Assembly (NCBI GenBank): GCA_947481755.1
Contig: CANKHS010000007.1
Location: 1 to 21,370 of the forward strand
DNA: 21,370 nt
Source of the DNA: Actinomycetota bacterium
GTDB taxonomy: Bacteria; Actinomycetota; Thermoleophilia; Gaiellales; F1-60-MAGs149
Direction of reading: 5' to 3'
Position 1 is the first letter of the stretch. Each line of letters starts with the position of its first letter. The position numbers and the translations under genes were made by a program. Below, in pieces: positions 1 through 8,378 of this stretch. The notes under the pieces are model-generated. The model was not told the DNA's origin, did not search any database, and was given only the letters and a program-made list of their open reading frames with translations.

Positions 1-31
1 CACACCCGCGCGGATGTGGTGTCCGCCTCGT

Positions 32-53
32 ACGCAAACGCGAACGGTTGCGT
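32..53 (-). terminator. Possible hairpin terminator of the deacetylase gene
   Basis: Positions 32-37 (ACGCAA) and 48-53 (TTGCGT) are exact reverse complements. With one internal mismatch the stem continues by two more pairs to a 4-base CGAA loop (TTCG on the transcribed strand). The hairpin begins on the TAA stop of the deacetylase gene, where a transcript end is expected. No T-run follows, so intrinsic termination is only inferred. Confidence 0.3.
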
Positions 54-1369
54 TAGGACTGCTTGAAGTTGCCCGCGTTCCACTTCGCCAGCTGAGCCGG
101 CGACTGCTGGTCGAGCCAGCGGGCGAGGGTGATGAAGTTCACGCAGGCGGTTTCGGGGCGAGTGCAGGCTTCGCGCAATGTCCGCTCGAGGGCGTTCATA
201 TACGCACCATTGTTCCAATTGGCAAAGTGCGAACCCGTGATGTACGGCGCACGGTTGCCACGGTACAGCGAGTTGATCGCGTTGATGTAGCTCTGGTAGG
301 TCGTCTGCTCAAACTCGTCGGCCTGCGCCTGCGTCTCGGCCTTGCCGTGATTGACGTAAAAGTTGTAGTCCATCGCCAAGGTGTCGTATTTCGACCCCAC
401 GCGCTTGATCGACGGCATGGCGAAGTTCCAGAGTCCCTGCTGTTTGGTCGGCCAGGCACCGAAGATACCGGCCTGGCTCGCGTCATACTCAAATCCGATC
501 TGCTTCATCGCGGTGTACAGCGCCGGCTTGTTGCCTGACAGGCACGGCGTGCGACCACCATGAAAGTCCTGCTTCGTGTAGATCGGTGTCGGAATCTTGC
601 TGAGACCATTGATGCCCGCCGGGTCGAGCATGAAGTGCTCCCACTGCGACTGCTCGCTGACCCATTCTGCCGACGACCAGGCATCCGACTGTTCGCAGAT
701 ATGCGAGACGTAGTGCGAGCCAATTTCGTGCCCAGCCGCACGGGCCGTATTGAAGTCGGTGACGTTGTCGACGAGATTCTCAGCAGCCGACTTCGGCCCA
801 GCCAGTTCTGCGTAGCCACCGAGGTTCGAGAACCCTCGTGGTTCCTGCGGAGGCTGATAGACATCTTTCTTGTCAGGCAACAACATGTAGATACCGCTGA
901 CGAAGAAGGTAAAGCGCGCACCGACGTCGTCGGCCACCTTCAGCCAGCGCTCATACATGCGGTAGTCGGCTGCACCGTCGAATGACGAAACGATGAACTG
1001 CGGCGGGCGTCCGTGAGACAACGCCGTCGCGATCGCAGCCTGTGCCTGCGGCGAAGGTTCCCAGTCGGGCAGAATCTGGCTCGGATCAGCGGGGGTGCCG
1101 CCACCGGCTGCCCCATCGCTCGCGGCGGCGTCCGTCACAGCCGCAGCTGTCGTCTGTGCCTGCTCAGCTGGCTTCGCTGTCTTACCGTTTGCCTTGGCGG
1201 GAACGACCACAGCCTTCACGCTCGTTGGCTCGGCCCCACGCGGCCACGCCATCGCTGCACCGACGGCGACGAGCGCCGTCGCAAGTACGAGTAGGAGCAC
1301 GATCCGTCGACGGCGTACGGCAGCCTTCTGACGGTGGCGGGTATAGCTCGTAGGTGTGCGAGTTGCCAT
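53..1369 (-). CDS. Membrane-anchored NodB-type polysaccharide deacetylase family protein
   Basis: A 438-residue protein with a basic N-terminus and one transmembrane segment (about residues 23-42), then an Ala/Thr-rich linker to about residue 95, so the catalytic domain should lie outside the membrane. The rest fits the NodB/CE4 fold. Residues 125-160 carry a strand ending in SSFDGAAD, residues 213-223 carry GHEIGSHYVSH with the H-x3-H zinc pair (H219, H223), and residues 272-296 hold an RTP motif followed by a conserved-looking GFEYD segment. CE4 enzymes remove N-acetyl groups from peptidoglycan or other glycans. The usual Asp-Asp of motif 1 is a single Asp (D131) followed by Gly, so substrate and activity are uncertain. 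The gene follows eno after 113 bp in the same direction and may have its own promoter. No Shine-Dalgarno is seen before the ATG. Confidence 0.8.
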   Translation of the reverse strand: MATRTPTSYTRHRQKAAVRRRRIVLLLVLATALVAVGAAMAWPRGAEPTSVKAVVVPAKANGKTAKPAEQAQTTAAAVTDAAASDGAAGGGTPADPSQILPDWEPSPQAQAAIATALSHGRPPQFIVSSFDGAADYRMYERWLKVADDVGARFTFFVSGIYMLLPDKKDVYQPPQEPRGFSNLGGYAELAGPKSAAENLVDNVTDFNTARAAGHEIGSHYVSHICEQSDAWSSAEWVSEQSQWEHFMLDPAGINGLSKIPTPIYTKQDFHGGRTPCLSGNKPALYTAMKQIGFEYDASQAGIFGAWPTKQQGLWNFAMPSIKRVGSKYDTLAMDYNFYVNHGKAETQAQADEFEQTTYQSYINAINSLYRGNRAPYITGSHFANWNNGAYMNALERTLREACTRPETACVNFITLARWLDQQSPAQLAKWNAGNFKQS

Positions 1370-1482
1370 CAGGGGATGAGCGCGAATCAGGAGATTCGGC
1401 GCTGTGCCCTGACTGTACGACCGTCCTAAAGCTCTTTCCTGCCACGAACGGTAGGCCCGCGCACGTTGTTACAGACTTGAGA

Positions 1483-2769
1483 TCAGTGCGTTTGAGCGAA
1501 GGCAGCGCGCCCAGGGTACTTTGCCCTCGCGCCGAGCAGTTCCTCGATACGCAAAAGGCGGTTGTACTTGGCGACGCGATCCGAGCGCGATGGTGCGCCC
1601 GTCTTGATCTGACCTGTCGAGGCGGCTACCGCAAGATCGGCAATCGTGACGTCTTCGGTCTCACCCGAGCGATGCGACATCACAGAGCGCATGCCGGCCG
1701 AACCGGCGACGGCAATCGCATCGAGGGTCTCGGAGAGCGTGCCGATTTGGTTGACCTTGACGAGCAGCGCATTACCTGCGCCCCGCTCAATCCCCATCCG
1801 TAGTCGCTCGGGGTTTGTGACGAAGAGATCGTCACCAACCAGTTGCACGCGATCACCAAGCGTTTTCGTGAGGAGCGCCCACCCGTCCCAATCGTCTTCC
1901 GAACAGCCGTCCTCGATCGAGACAATCGGATAGCGGTCGGCGAGATCGGCCCAGAACGCGACCATGCCCTCAGAGTCGAGGTTACGACCATCGCTCGGCA
2001 GCCGATAAAGACCTGCCTCGACGTCATACAGCTCGGTCATCGCGGGGTCGAGCGCAATCGCGATGTCTTCGCCCGGCCGATAGCCTGCACTCTCGATCGC
2101 ACCCATGATCAGACGCAGTGCCTCTTCGTTCGAAGAGAGGTCAGGAGCGACACCACCCTCGTCACCAACGGCTGTGGAGAGCCCACGCTTCTTGACGTCT
2201 GCGCGCAGCGCGTGGAACGTCTCGACGCCCATCTGCAGCCCCTCGCTGAAGCTCTTCGCACCGACCGGCATAATCATGAATTCCTGCAGGTCGAGTGCGT
2301 TATCCGCGTGCATGCCACCGTTGATGACGTTCATCATCGGCACGGGCAGCACGTTCGCGTCGGCTCCGCCGACCCATTCGTACAACTCGACGCCAGCACT
2401 TGCCGCAGCTGCGTGTGCGGCCGCGAGCGATGCACCCAAGATCGCATTGGCACCGAGACGACCCTTGGCGGGCGTACCGTCGAGCTCGATCAATGCGGTG
2501 TCAAGCGCGCGTTGATCGGCGGCATCCATCCCGCGCAGGCAATCCGCAATCTCGCCGTTGACATGACCAACCGCGTGCGTAACACCCTTGCCGCCCCACG
2601 CCGAGCCGCCGTCACGAAGCTCGACTGCCTCCCATTGGCCGGTCGAGGCACCGGACGGCACGGCAGCGTGGCCACGAGCACCATCCTCGAGTACCACGTC
2701 GACCTCAACGGTCGGGTTGCCCCGCGAATCGAGGATCTGTCGTCCGTGAACCGAGGTAATTGCGCTCAT
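1483..2769 (-). CDS. eno: Enolase (phosphopyruvate hydratase)
   Basis: Converts 2-phosphoglycerate to phosphoenolpyruvate in the cytoplasm; also an RNA degradosome partner in many bacteria. The 428 residues match the family length. The N-terminus carries GRQILDSRGNPTVEV and the substrate loop SGASTG (39-44). Recognisable catalytic and Mg ligands are E163 (in LQEFM), E204 (GDEGG), D241, E286 (SIEDG), D313 (GDD), K338 in the signature LLVKVNQIGT, and K389 in GQIKTGAPSRSD. Its ATG overlaps the TGA of the upstream mazG gene (ATGA), so the two are probably translationally coupled. No key residue is missing. In many actinobacteria an ftsB/divIC-type gene follows eno; here a deacetylase gene follows instead. 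Confidence 0.98.
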   Translation of the reverse strand: MSAITSVHGRQILDSRGNPTVEVDVVLEDGARGHAAVPSGASTGQWEAVELRDGGSAWGGKGVTHAVGHVNGEIADCLRGMDAADQRALDTALIELDGTPAKGRLGANAILGASLAAAHAAAASAGVELYEWVGGADANVLPVPMMNVINGGMHADNALDLQEFMIMPVGAKSFSEGLQMGVETFHALRADVKKRGLSTAVGDEGGVAPDLSSNEEALRLIMGAIESAGYRPGEDIAIALDPAMTELYDVEAGLYRLPSDGRNLDSEGMVAFWADLADRYPIVSIEDGCSEDDWDGWALLTKTLGDRVQLVGDDLFVTNPERLRMGIERGAGNALLVKVNQIGTLSETLDAIAVAGSAGMRSVMSHRSGETEDVTIADLAVAASTGQIKTGAPSRSDRVAKYNRLLRIEELLGARAKYPGRAAFAQTH

Positions 2770-3839
2770 GTTGTTCCTTCGTCGGGTGCCTGGCGGGCTA
2801 GGCGAGTCTTCGCGGCGCGATAGTACCGCTCTTGGTCATCAACGGGCAGCGCTGCGAACTCGAAACCCTTCTCCGCAGCGATCCTCTCGGCCTCCTCGAC
2901 ACGCAGTCGAAAGCGCGTGGTGGCACCTCGCAGCGCCGTTTCGGGATCCACCTTGACAAGGCGTAAGAGGTTGATCGCGGCAAACAGAATGTCCCCAGCC
3001 TCGGCTCGCACAGACGGATCGGGCTCTGGACCCGCGACCGGGTGCTCGGCGAGTGCCTCGACGAGCTCGGCCAGTTCGGCCCGCACCGCCTCCTCCGCAC
3101 CCGACCACTCGACCCAGTCGAAACCAATCGCGGCGGCTCGCTTCTGCGTCTTAAGTGCCACCAGCATCGTCGTCAACGAGTCGGGAATGTCGTGGAAGAT
3201 GCCCTCGCGTCCCTCCTGCTCCCGTTTGATGCCCTCCCAGCGCTCGAGCACGTCGGCGCTGGTCTCGACCGTCGTCTCACCGAACACGTGCGGGTGACGC
3301 CGGATCAGTTTGTCGGAGATGCCCTGGGTGACGTCAGAAAGGTCGCCGGCGCCAACCTCGCGCGTCATCAACGAGAGAATGAAGGACTGAAACAGCAGAT
3401 CGCCGAGCTCGTCAACCAGTTTTGGCCCGGGTGGACCAGCAAGTGCCACATCGGCCAGCTCGTAGGCCTCCTCGATCGTGTGTTGCACGATCGTCGCGGG
3501 CGTCTGCTCTCGATCCCACGGGCACTCGCTGCGAAGCCGCACGGTGATCTCCCACAGGTCACCAAGCGCCATCGCGGTAGCGCGTGCCGCTAACGCTTCA
3601 CCTGCAGGCAGGCTCCCGAGCGCTGCGTCGTCGCGCACAAGCCGCCACGCAGTCAGGTCGTCGGCAGCGATCAACGCTGCGGACGCATCGTGCCGAACAC
3701 CACGCTCGGCGAGCCACTCGGCAAGGTCACCCGTCGCACGGATGTCTGCGACACCCGCACGGACGAGTTCCTCGAGGCCCAACGCGGGCACACCAGACGG
3801 GTCTCCCCCGCCGAGTGCGACGACGCGCCGAGCTGTCAT
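2766..3839 (-). CDS. mazG: MazG family nucleoside triphosphate pyrophosphohydrolase with vestigial N-terminal domain
   Basis: Hydrolyses (d)NTPs to NMPs and pyrophosphate, a housecleaning and stress role in the cytoplasm. The 357 residues contain two MazG halves. The first spans about 92-210 with CPWDREQT (106-113), the metal-binding EEAYELAD (123-130), ELGDLLF (144-150) and RRHPHVFG (180-187). The second spans about 238-325 with a degenerate helix pair and EAGDILF (280-286). The first 90 residues are not part of MazG. They begin with a strand and a GGGDP turn, then an LGLEELVRAG helix and EWLAERGV, resembling the start of the tetrapyrrole-methylase domain of YabN-type fusions, but that domain is otherwise absent. 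The gene lies 3 bp after the foldase gene and overlaps eno by 4 bp. Confidence 0.93.
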   Translation of the reverse strand: MTARRVVALGGGDPSGVPALGLEELVRAGVADIRATGDLAEWLAERGVRHDASAALIAADDLTAWRLVRDDAALGSLPAGEALAARATAMALGDLWEITVRLRSECPWDREQTPATIVQHTIEEAYELADVALAGPPGPKLVDELGDLLFQSFILSLMTREVGAGDLSDVTQGISDKLIRRHPHVFGETTVETSADVLERWEGIKREQEGREGIFHDIPDSLTTMLVALKTQKRAAAIGFDWVEWSGAEEAVRAELAELVEALAEHPVAGPEPDPSVRAEAGDILFAAINLLRLVKVDPETALRGATTRFRLRVEEAERIAAEKGFEFAALPVDDQERYYRAAKTRLARQAPDEGTT

Positions 3840-3842
3840 GCG

Positions 3843-4919
3843 TTAGCCCGTGGTCGTTGCCGTCGAGGTGGTCTGTGCCGGCGGCATCGAGTAGCCCTTG
3901 GCAAAGGCCGTCTTGCTCTCGTACGACTTCTGCACGCCTTCGAACCACTTCGTTGCGACCTCGTTCTTCTTGGCCTGCGTCATCTCGTCGATGATCTGCT
4001 GCTTGACCTCGTCGAACGCCTTGACCGTGGCGGGAGTGATCGGACCGAGCGCCTTGATGATGTGGCACCCAAACTGCGACTTGACCGGCGGATCGGTGAT
4101 GTCGCCCGTATTGGCGAGCCCAAAGGCTCCCTTACGGAAGTCGGCATCCCAGTTTTGGTCGTCAGTGATGGTGTACACGCCACCCGTGTCCTTGGAACCA
4201 GGATCGGCCGAGTACTTCTTGACCAGGGCGTCCCAGTCCTTCGGATTCGCCTGCACTTCCTTGAGTACCTCAGCGGCCTTGACGCAATCGGCATCCGTCG
4301 CCTTACCCTTGGGCGGGACGTCAATCAGGATGTGCGCGACCTTGCGCGATTGCGCAGTCGTGTACTTCGTCTTTTTGTCCTTGTCGTACTGCTTCTGCGC
4401 CTCTTCGGCCGTCACCTTGACGCCCTTGGTGACATCGTCGTAGAGACCCTGTGCCTGCTGGCGCAACTCAAACTGTGCGGTCAGCTCGGCCTCAGTTAGG
4501 CCCTGGTCCTTGAGGTACTTCTGGTACTTAGCCGGCTTGTTTTCGCAGCACTGCAACTTGAAAGCCTTGAGATCCTCATCAACCTTCTTCGGGTCGACCT
4601 TGATCTTCTTAGCAACGGCCTCTTGCGAGATCTCAGCGTTCTGTACGAGACTCTGCATCACCTGCTGCTTGAGCGTGGTCTCCTCGGCGGAGCCCTTCTT
4701 CGGTGCCTTCTGCCCGTTGGCAACGCCCTGCTTGACAGCGGAGGCGTAGAGCGAATCGAACTCGGCCTGCGTGATCTGCTGCGATCCAACGGCAGCAACA
4801 CTGCCCGAGGCAACCGTCGGCTTCTCGTTCGAGCCAGAGCCCGAGTCGGACCCGCCACAGGCAGCTACAACGAGTGCGAGCGAGGCGAGCAAGATGACGA
4901 GCGGAGTGATTTTACGCAT
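3843..4919 (-). CDS. PpiC/parvulin-type peptidyl-prolyl isomerase lipoprotein (PrsA/SurA-like)
   Basis: An extracytoplasmic foldase. The signal peptide (residues 1-20) ends in a lipobox LVVAAC with lipidated Cys21, followed by a Gly/Ser-rich linker. Residues about 40-165 resemble the SurA-type N-terminal chaperone region, with a strand including VAAVGSQQITQAEF. Residues about 190-292 form the parvulin rotamase domain: AQSRKVAHILI, then YSADPGSKDTGGVY, then FGCHIIKALG. A charged C-terminal helix and a Thr-rich tail follow. Length (358) is typical of PrsA-like proteins. Cys residues at 124-125 and 285 stand out for an exported protein and could form disulfides (inference). It sits 48 bp after mfd and 3 bp before mazG, inside one presumed operon. 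A weak GGAG lies about 11 nt before the ATG. Confidence 0.92.
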   Translation of the reverse strand: MRKITPLVILLASLALVVAACGGSDSGSGSNEKPTVASGSVAAVGSQQITQAEFDSLYASAVKQGVANGQKAPKKGSAEETTLKQQVMQSLVQNAEISQEAVAKKIKVDPKKVDEDLKAFKLQCCENKPAKYQKYLKDQGLTEAELTAQFELRQQAQGLYDDVTKGVKVTAEEAQKQYDKDKKTKYTTAQSRKVAHILIDVPPKGKATDADCVKAAEVLKEVQANPKDWDALVKKYSADPGSKDTGGVYTITDDQNWDADFRKGAFGLANTGDITDPPVKSQFGCHIIKALGPITPATVKAFDEVKQQIIDEMTQAKKNEVATKWFEGVQKSYESKTAFAKGYSMPPAQTTSTATTTG

Positions 4920-4967
4920 ACGAGGAATGGCTCCAAAAAGTGGGTTCGAACAAACGCGGCTGGGAAA

Positions 4968-7900
4968 CTATGCCCCGATGGGCGCTTCCGAACGCAGCCC
5001 GATCATAGCATCGGCAAGTTCGCCAGCCCGCTCTAGGAGTGAGCCGGATTCCCTCGGCGGCAACCCAATATCGTCTTTTGTCGTGACTGCGCGCAGGTCG
5101 GGGAACTGCTCACGCAGCGCGCGTACCTCGTCCAACGTGATGCACGCACCACGGATTTGCACACCGTCTTTGCGCACCTGAATCGCGACAGCACCCAGCG
5201 GCGCAACCGCGAGCCGCAGCTCCTGCATACCAATCAGGTTTGCCACCGGCTCTGGCACCGGGCCAAAGCGGTCAGCGAGTTCGAGTTCCAGATCACGCAA
5301 CTGGTCAATTTCCGTGGCCAGGGCGATGCGACGGTGGACATCCATCTTGACCGCCTCAAGACCTACGTAATCGGCTGGCACGTACGCATCGAGGGCGACG
5401 TCGATGCGGGGACCAGCAGCGAGCGTCTCGGGTGCCACACCCTGCAGATCAGCCACGGCCTCGGCCAGCAAATCGCAGTAGAGCTCGAAACCGATCGCCG
5501 CAACGTGGCCCGACTGCTCGTCGCCGAGCAGATTGCCGGCACCGCGTAACTCGAGATCGCGCATGGCGACACGAAAGCCCGACCCGAGCTCGGTGTAGTC
5601 GGCGAGCGCGGCGAGGCGCGCACGCGCCTCCTCGCTCAACTCGGTCGCATCGGGATACAGCAGATAGGCATGTGCAGTCACATCCGACCGGCCAACGCGA
5701 CCACGGATCTGGTACAGCTGCGACAGACCGAGCAGGTCGGCGCGCTCGACAATCAACGTATTGGCCGTCGGAATGTCGAGACCCGACTCGATGATCGTGG
5801 TCGCCACCAGTACGTCTTGATCGCCACGGAGGAACGACGCCATGGCCTCCTCGAGCTCGCGCTCCGACATCTGGCCATGGCCAATCCCAAAGCGCAGTTC
5901 GGGGCACAGCTGGCGCAGGTGCGCGGTCGCCTCCTCGATCGTCTCGACGCGGTTGTGGAGATAGAAGGCCTGTCCACCACGCTCGATCTCTCGTCGCAGC
6001 GAGCCTGCAACCTGCTCGTCGTCGTACTCGCCAACGTGCGTGTGAATGGGACGGCGTCCACGCGGTGGCGTGGCGATGACCGAGATATCGCGCAGTCCCG
6101 CAAGTGACATGTGCAGGGTGCGTGGAATCGGCGTAGCCGAGAGCGCGAGCACATCGACCTCGGTGCGCATCTGGCGCAACAGCTCCTTCTGCGCCACACC
6201 AAAACGCTGCTCCTCATCGACGATCACGAGCCCAAGGTCGGCCGGGACGACGTCGCGCGAGAGCACGCGGTGGGTGCCAAGCAACAGGTCGACCTCGCCC
6301 GCTCGGAAGGCCTCGACCGCAGCCCTGGCCTCCTTGGCGCTGCGCATGCGCGAGACGACCTCGATCCGAATCGGCAGGTCGAGTAGACGGTTGCGGAACG
6401 TTGCACCGTGCTGCTGCGCGAGGATCGTGGTCGGCGCGAGCATCAACACCTGCTTGCCCGATTCGATCACGCGCACCGCAGCGCGCAACGCGACCTCGGT
6501 CTTACCAAAGCCAACGTCGCCGCAGATCAGGCGATCCATCGGGCGATCCTGCGAGAGATCGTCCATCACCTCTTCAATCGCGCGAGCCTGGTCGTCCGTC
6601 TCGCTGTACGGGAAGCCCTCCTCGACGCGTTGCAGGAGCTCGCCCGGCTCGCTGTGCGCGACGCCTGGCACAGCCTGGCGTTGGGCGTACAGGACCAGTA
6701 GCTCACCGGCCATCTCGCGCACGGCCGTGCGCGCACGCGTCTTGAGTTGCAGCCACGATTTGCCACCAAGCTTGGAGAGCGCTGGCTCGCGCCCATCGGC
6801 ACCGACGTAACGCGTCAGCTTGCTGATCTGCTCGTGGGGCAGGTAGAGCCGGTCTTCGCCGCGGAAGGCAAGATCGAGGTAGTCGCGTGTGACGCCGCCG
6901 ACGGTGCGGGTCTCGAAGCGCTCGAAGCGCCCAACGCCGTGGTCTTCGTGGACGACAACGTCGCCGGGGCGCAGATCGCCGAACGACGAAATTGCGCGAC
7001 TCCCACGCGTCGGCGCTGTCCGCCGCGACCGGAACAGGCCACCACCGGCGATTACTGCAATGCGAGCCGTCGAGGCAACCATGCCGCGACGGAGGGATGA
7101 CGTGACGGCATAGACGCCGGCGGCCTCAGGCAACTGCGCGCCTTCCTCCAGCCATTCGACATCGACACGCTTGAGTTGACGTACTGCGCGATCGGCATCG
7201 CCCGTGTGCGCGAACGAGAGCACGACGCGCAGGTCGCGTCGAACGAGACCTTGCAGGGCGCGCTCGATCTCGGCAAGGCCGCGCGCTGCGAGTGCTGGCG
7301 GGTGTCCTTCGAACACCACAGCCTGCCCGCTCGGCAGCATGTCGAGCCGATGAGCACCCTCAAGGGTCTCGGCAAGCACCTCGTGCGTCAGGTATGCGCG
7401 TCGTGCAGAGCCGAGGATTTCCTCGATCCGTTCGCGGCCGGCGGCCAAGATCTCGGGGGCATCCCACAAGACAATCGGCCCGGCTGCCAGCAATTCGGGC
7501 GCCAACGCGACCAGACCTTCGGGGAGATGCGGCCCTTCGTCGCCTAACCGTTCGGGCACGTCGCCCGCATCGCCGTCGACAGCCGGGTGGACCGTGATCG
7601 CCTCAAGCACGCCCAGTGATCGCTGCGTGAGTGTCGAGAACGACGAGAGCCGCTCGATCTCGTCACCGAACAACTCCACACGAGCCGGCTCGCGACCCGT
7701 CGTCGGAAAGATGTCGACGACATCGCCACGCACAGAGACCTGGCCACGCTCGTCGACTGCACCATCGACGCGCTCGTAGCCCATCGCGACGAGCCGACCG
7801 ACCAGGTCGTCTCGATCATGCATATCGCCGCGACGAATCGTAAAACCCTGTGGACGCGTCGCCCGGCCCGGCAACTTCTCGACGAGCGCCTCGGCCGAAA

Positions 7901-8315
7901 CGGCAACAATGCCACCTTCGGTCAGAACCGCGAGGGCGTGGGCGCGCTCGCCGACGAGATGCGGCGATGGGTCAAGACCCGAGCCCCAGTCGACACCGCG
8001 GTGCGGCAGAAAGGCGACGGCAGCAGTTGGCGCAAAGGCGGCAATTGCATCGGCTAATTCGCGCGCACGATCATCGTCTGCCACGACGATCGACAGTGCC
8101 GGACGATCCGTGTCGCGTCGCCATTGATGCAACGCTGCCACGACGAGCGGCAGGATCGCCTCGGCACAGCGCGCCGCCACGGGCGAGGTCGAACCGAGCC
8201 GATTGGCAACCTGCTCGACGCCGTCTGTCTCGGCGAACGCAGCGGTAATCGCCTCAAGGCCAGCGATCGCCTCCGGCGGCGGGGTCAATTGCGGAGTAGT
8301 GTTCTCTTCGTCCAT
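4968..8315 (-). CDS. mfd: Transcription-repair coupling factor
   Basis: An ATP-driven translocase that removes RNA polymerase stalled at DNA lesions and recruits UvrA. From the ATG at 8315 the protein is 1115 residues, near the family norm. Order of domains: UvrB-like damage-recognition module (about 1-330); CarD-like RNA-polymerase-interaction domain starting at GDLRPGDVVVHEDHGVGRF (about 446-465); helicase lobe 1 with Walker A GDVGFGKTE (about 599-607), DEEQRFGV (about 700-707) and SATPIPRT (about 726-733); lobe 2 with a TTIIESGLDIPTANT segment and QIRGRVGRS; and the TRCF C-terminal domain. The frame stays open upstream to a TTG at 8375, but those 20 residues are Arg/Gly-rich and unlike the family, so MDEEN at 8315 is preferred. 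It probably heads the operon running to eno. Confidence 0.97.
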   Translation of the reverse strand: MDEENTTPQLTPPPEAIAGLEAITAAFAETDGVEQVANRLGSTSPVAARCAEAILPLVVAALHQWRRDTDRPALSIVVADDDRARELADAIAAFAPTAAVAFLPHRGVDWGSGLDPSPHLVGERAHALAVLTEGGIVAVSAEALVEKLPGRATRPQGFTIRRGDMHDRDDLVGRLVAMGYERVDGAVDERGQVSVRGDVVDIFPTTGREPARVELFGDEIERLSSFSTLTQRSLGVLEAITVHPAVDGDAGDVPERLGDEGPHLPEGLVALAPELLAAGPIVLWDAPEILAAGRERIEEILGSARRAYLTHEVLAETLEGAHRLDMLPSGQAVVFEGHPPALAARGLAEIERALQGLVRRDLRVVLSFAHTGDADRAVRQLKRVDVEWLEEGAQLPEAAGVYAVTSSLRRGMVASTARIAVIAGGGLFRSRRTAPTRGSRAISSFGDLRPGDVVVHEDHGVGRFERFETRTVGGVTRDYLDLAFRGEDRLYLPHEQISKLTRYVGADGREPALSKLGGKSWLQLKTRARTAVREMAGELLVLYAQRQAVPGVAHSEPGELLQRVEEGFPYSETDDQARAIEEVMDDLSQDRPMDRLICGDVGFGKTEVALRAAVRVIESGKQVLMLAPTTILAQQHGATFRNRLLDLPIRIEVVSRMRSAKEARAAVEAFRAGEVDLLLGTHRVLSRDVVPADLGLVIVDEEQRFGVAQKELLRQMRTEVDVLALSATPIPRTLHMSLAGLRDISVIATPPRGRRPIHTHVGEYDDEQVAGSLRREIERGGQAFYLHNRVETIEEATAHLRQLCPELRFGIGHGQMSERELEEAMASFLRGDQDVLVATTIIESGLDIPTANTLIVERADLLGLSQLYQIRGRVGRSDVTAHAYLLYPDATELSEEARARLAALADYTELGSGFRVAMRDLELRGAGNLLGDEQSGHVAAIGFELYCDLLAEAVADLQGVAPETLAAGPRIDVALDAYVPADYVGLEAVKMDVHRRIALATEIDQLRDLELELADRFGPVPEPVANLIGMQELRLAVAPLGAVAIQVRKDGVQIRGACITLDEVRALREQFPDLRAVTTKDDIGLPPRESGSLLERAGELADAMIGLRSEAPIGA

Positions 8316-8366
8316 AGGATCGGCGCGCCAGAGCGGCCGTCGAAGCCTACGTCCATACCGCCCACC

Positions 8367-8371
8367 GGGAG
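8367..8371 (+). promoter_or_regulatory. Shine-Dalgarno site of the M20 peptidase gene
   Basis: GGGAG lies 7 nt before the ATG at 8379 and decides the start in a frame that is open for another 85 codons upstream. It stands out because several other monocistronic or first genes here have no Shine-Dalgarno. Confidence 0.7.
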
Positions 8372-8378
8372 TCAACGC

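Noticed and set aside
1843..2823. A 326-codon plus-strand frame
   Set aside because: Antisense to eno and the mazG end, with no recognisable motif; the enolase residues on the minus strand are complete.
8316..8375. Longer mfd start at TTG 8375
   Set aside because: The added 20 residues are Arg/Gly-rich with no family likeness and would leave only 3 bp to the M20 start codon and cover its Shine-Dalgarno.
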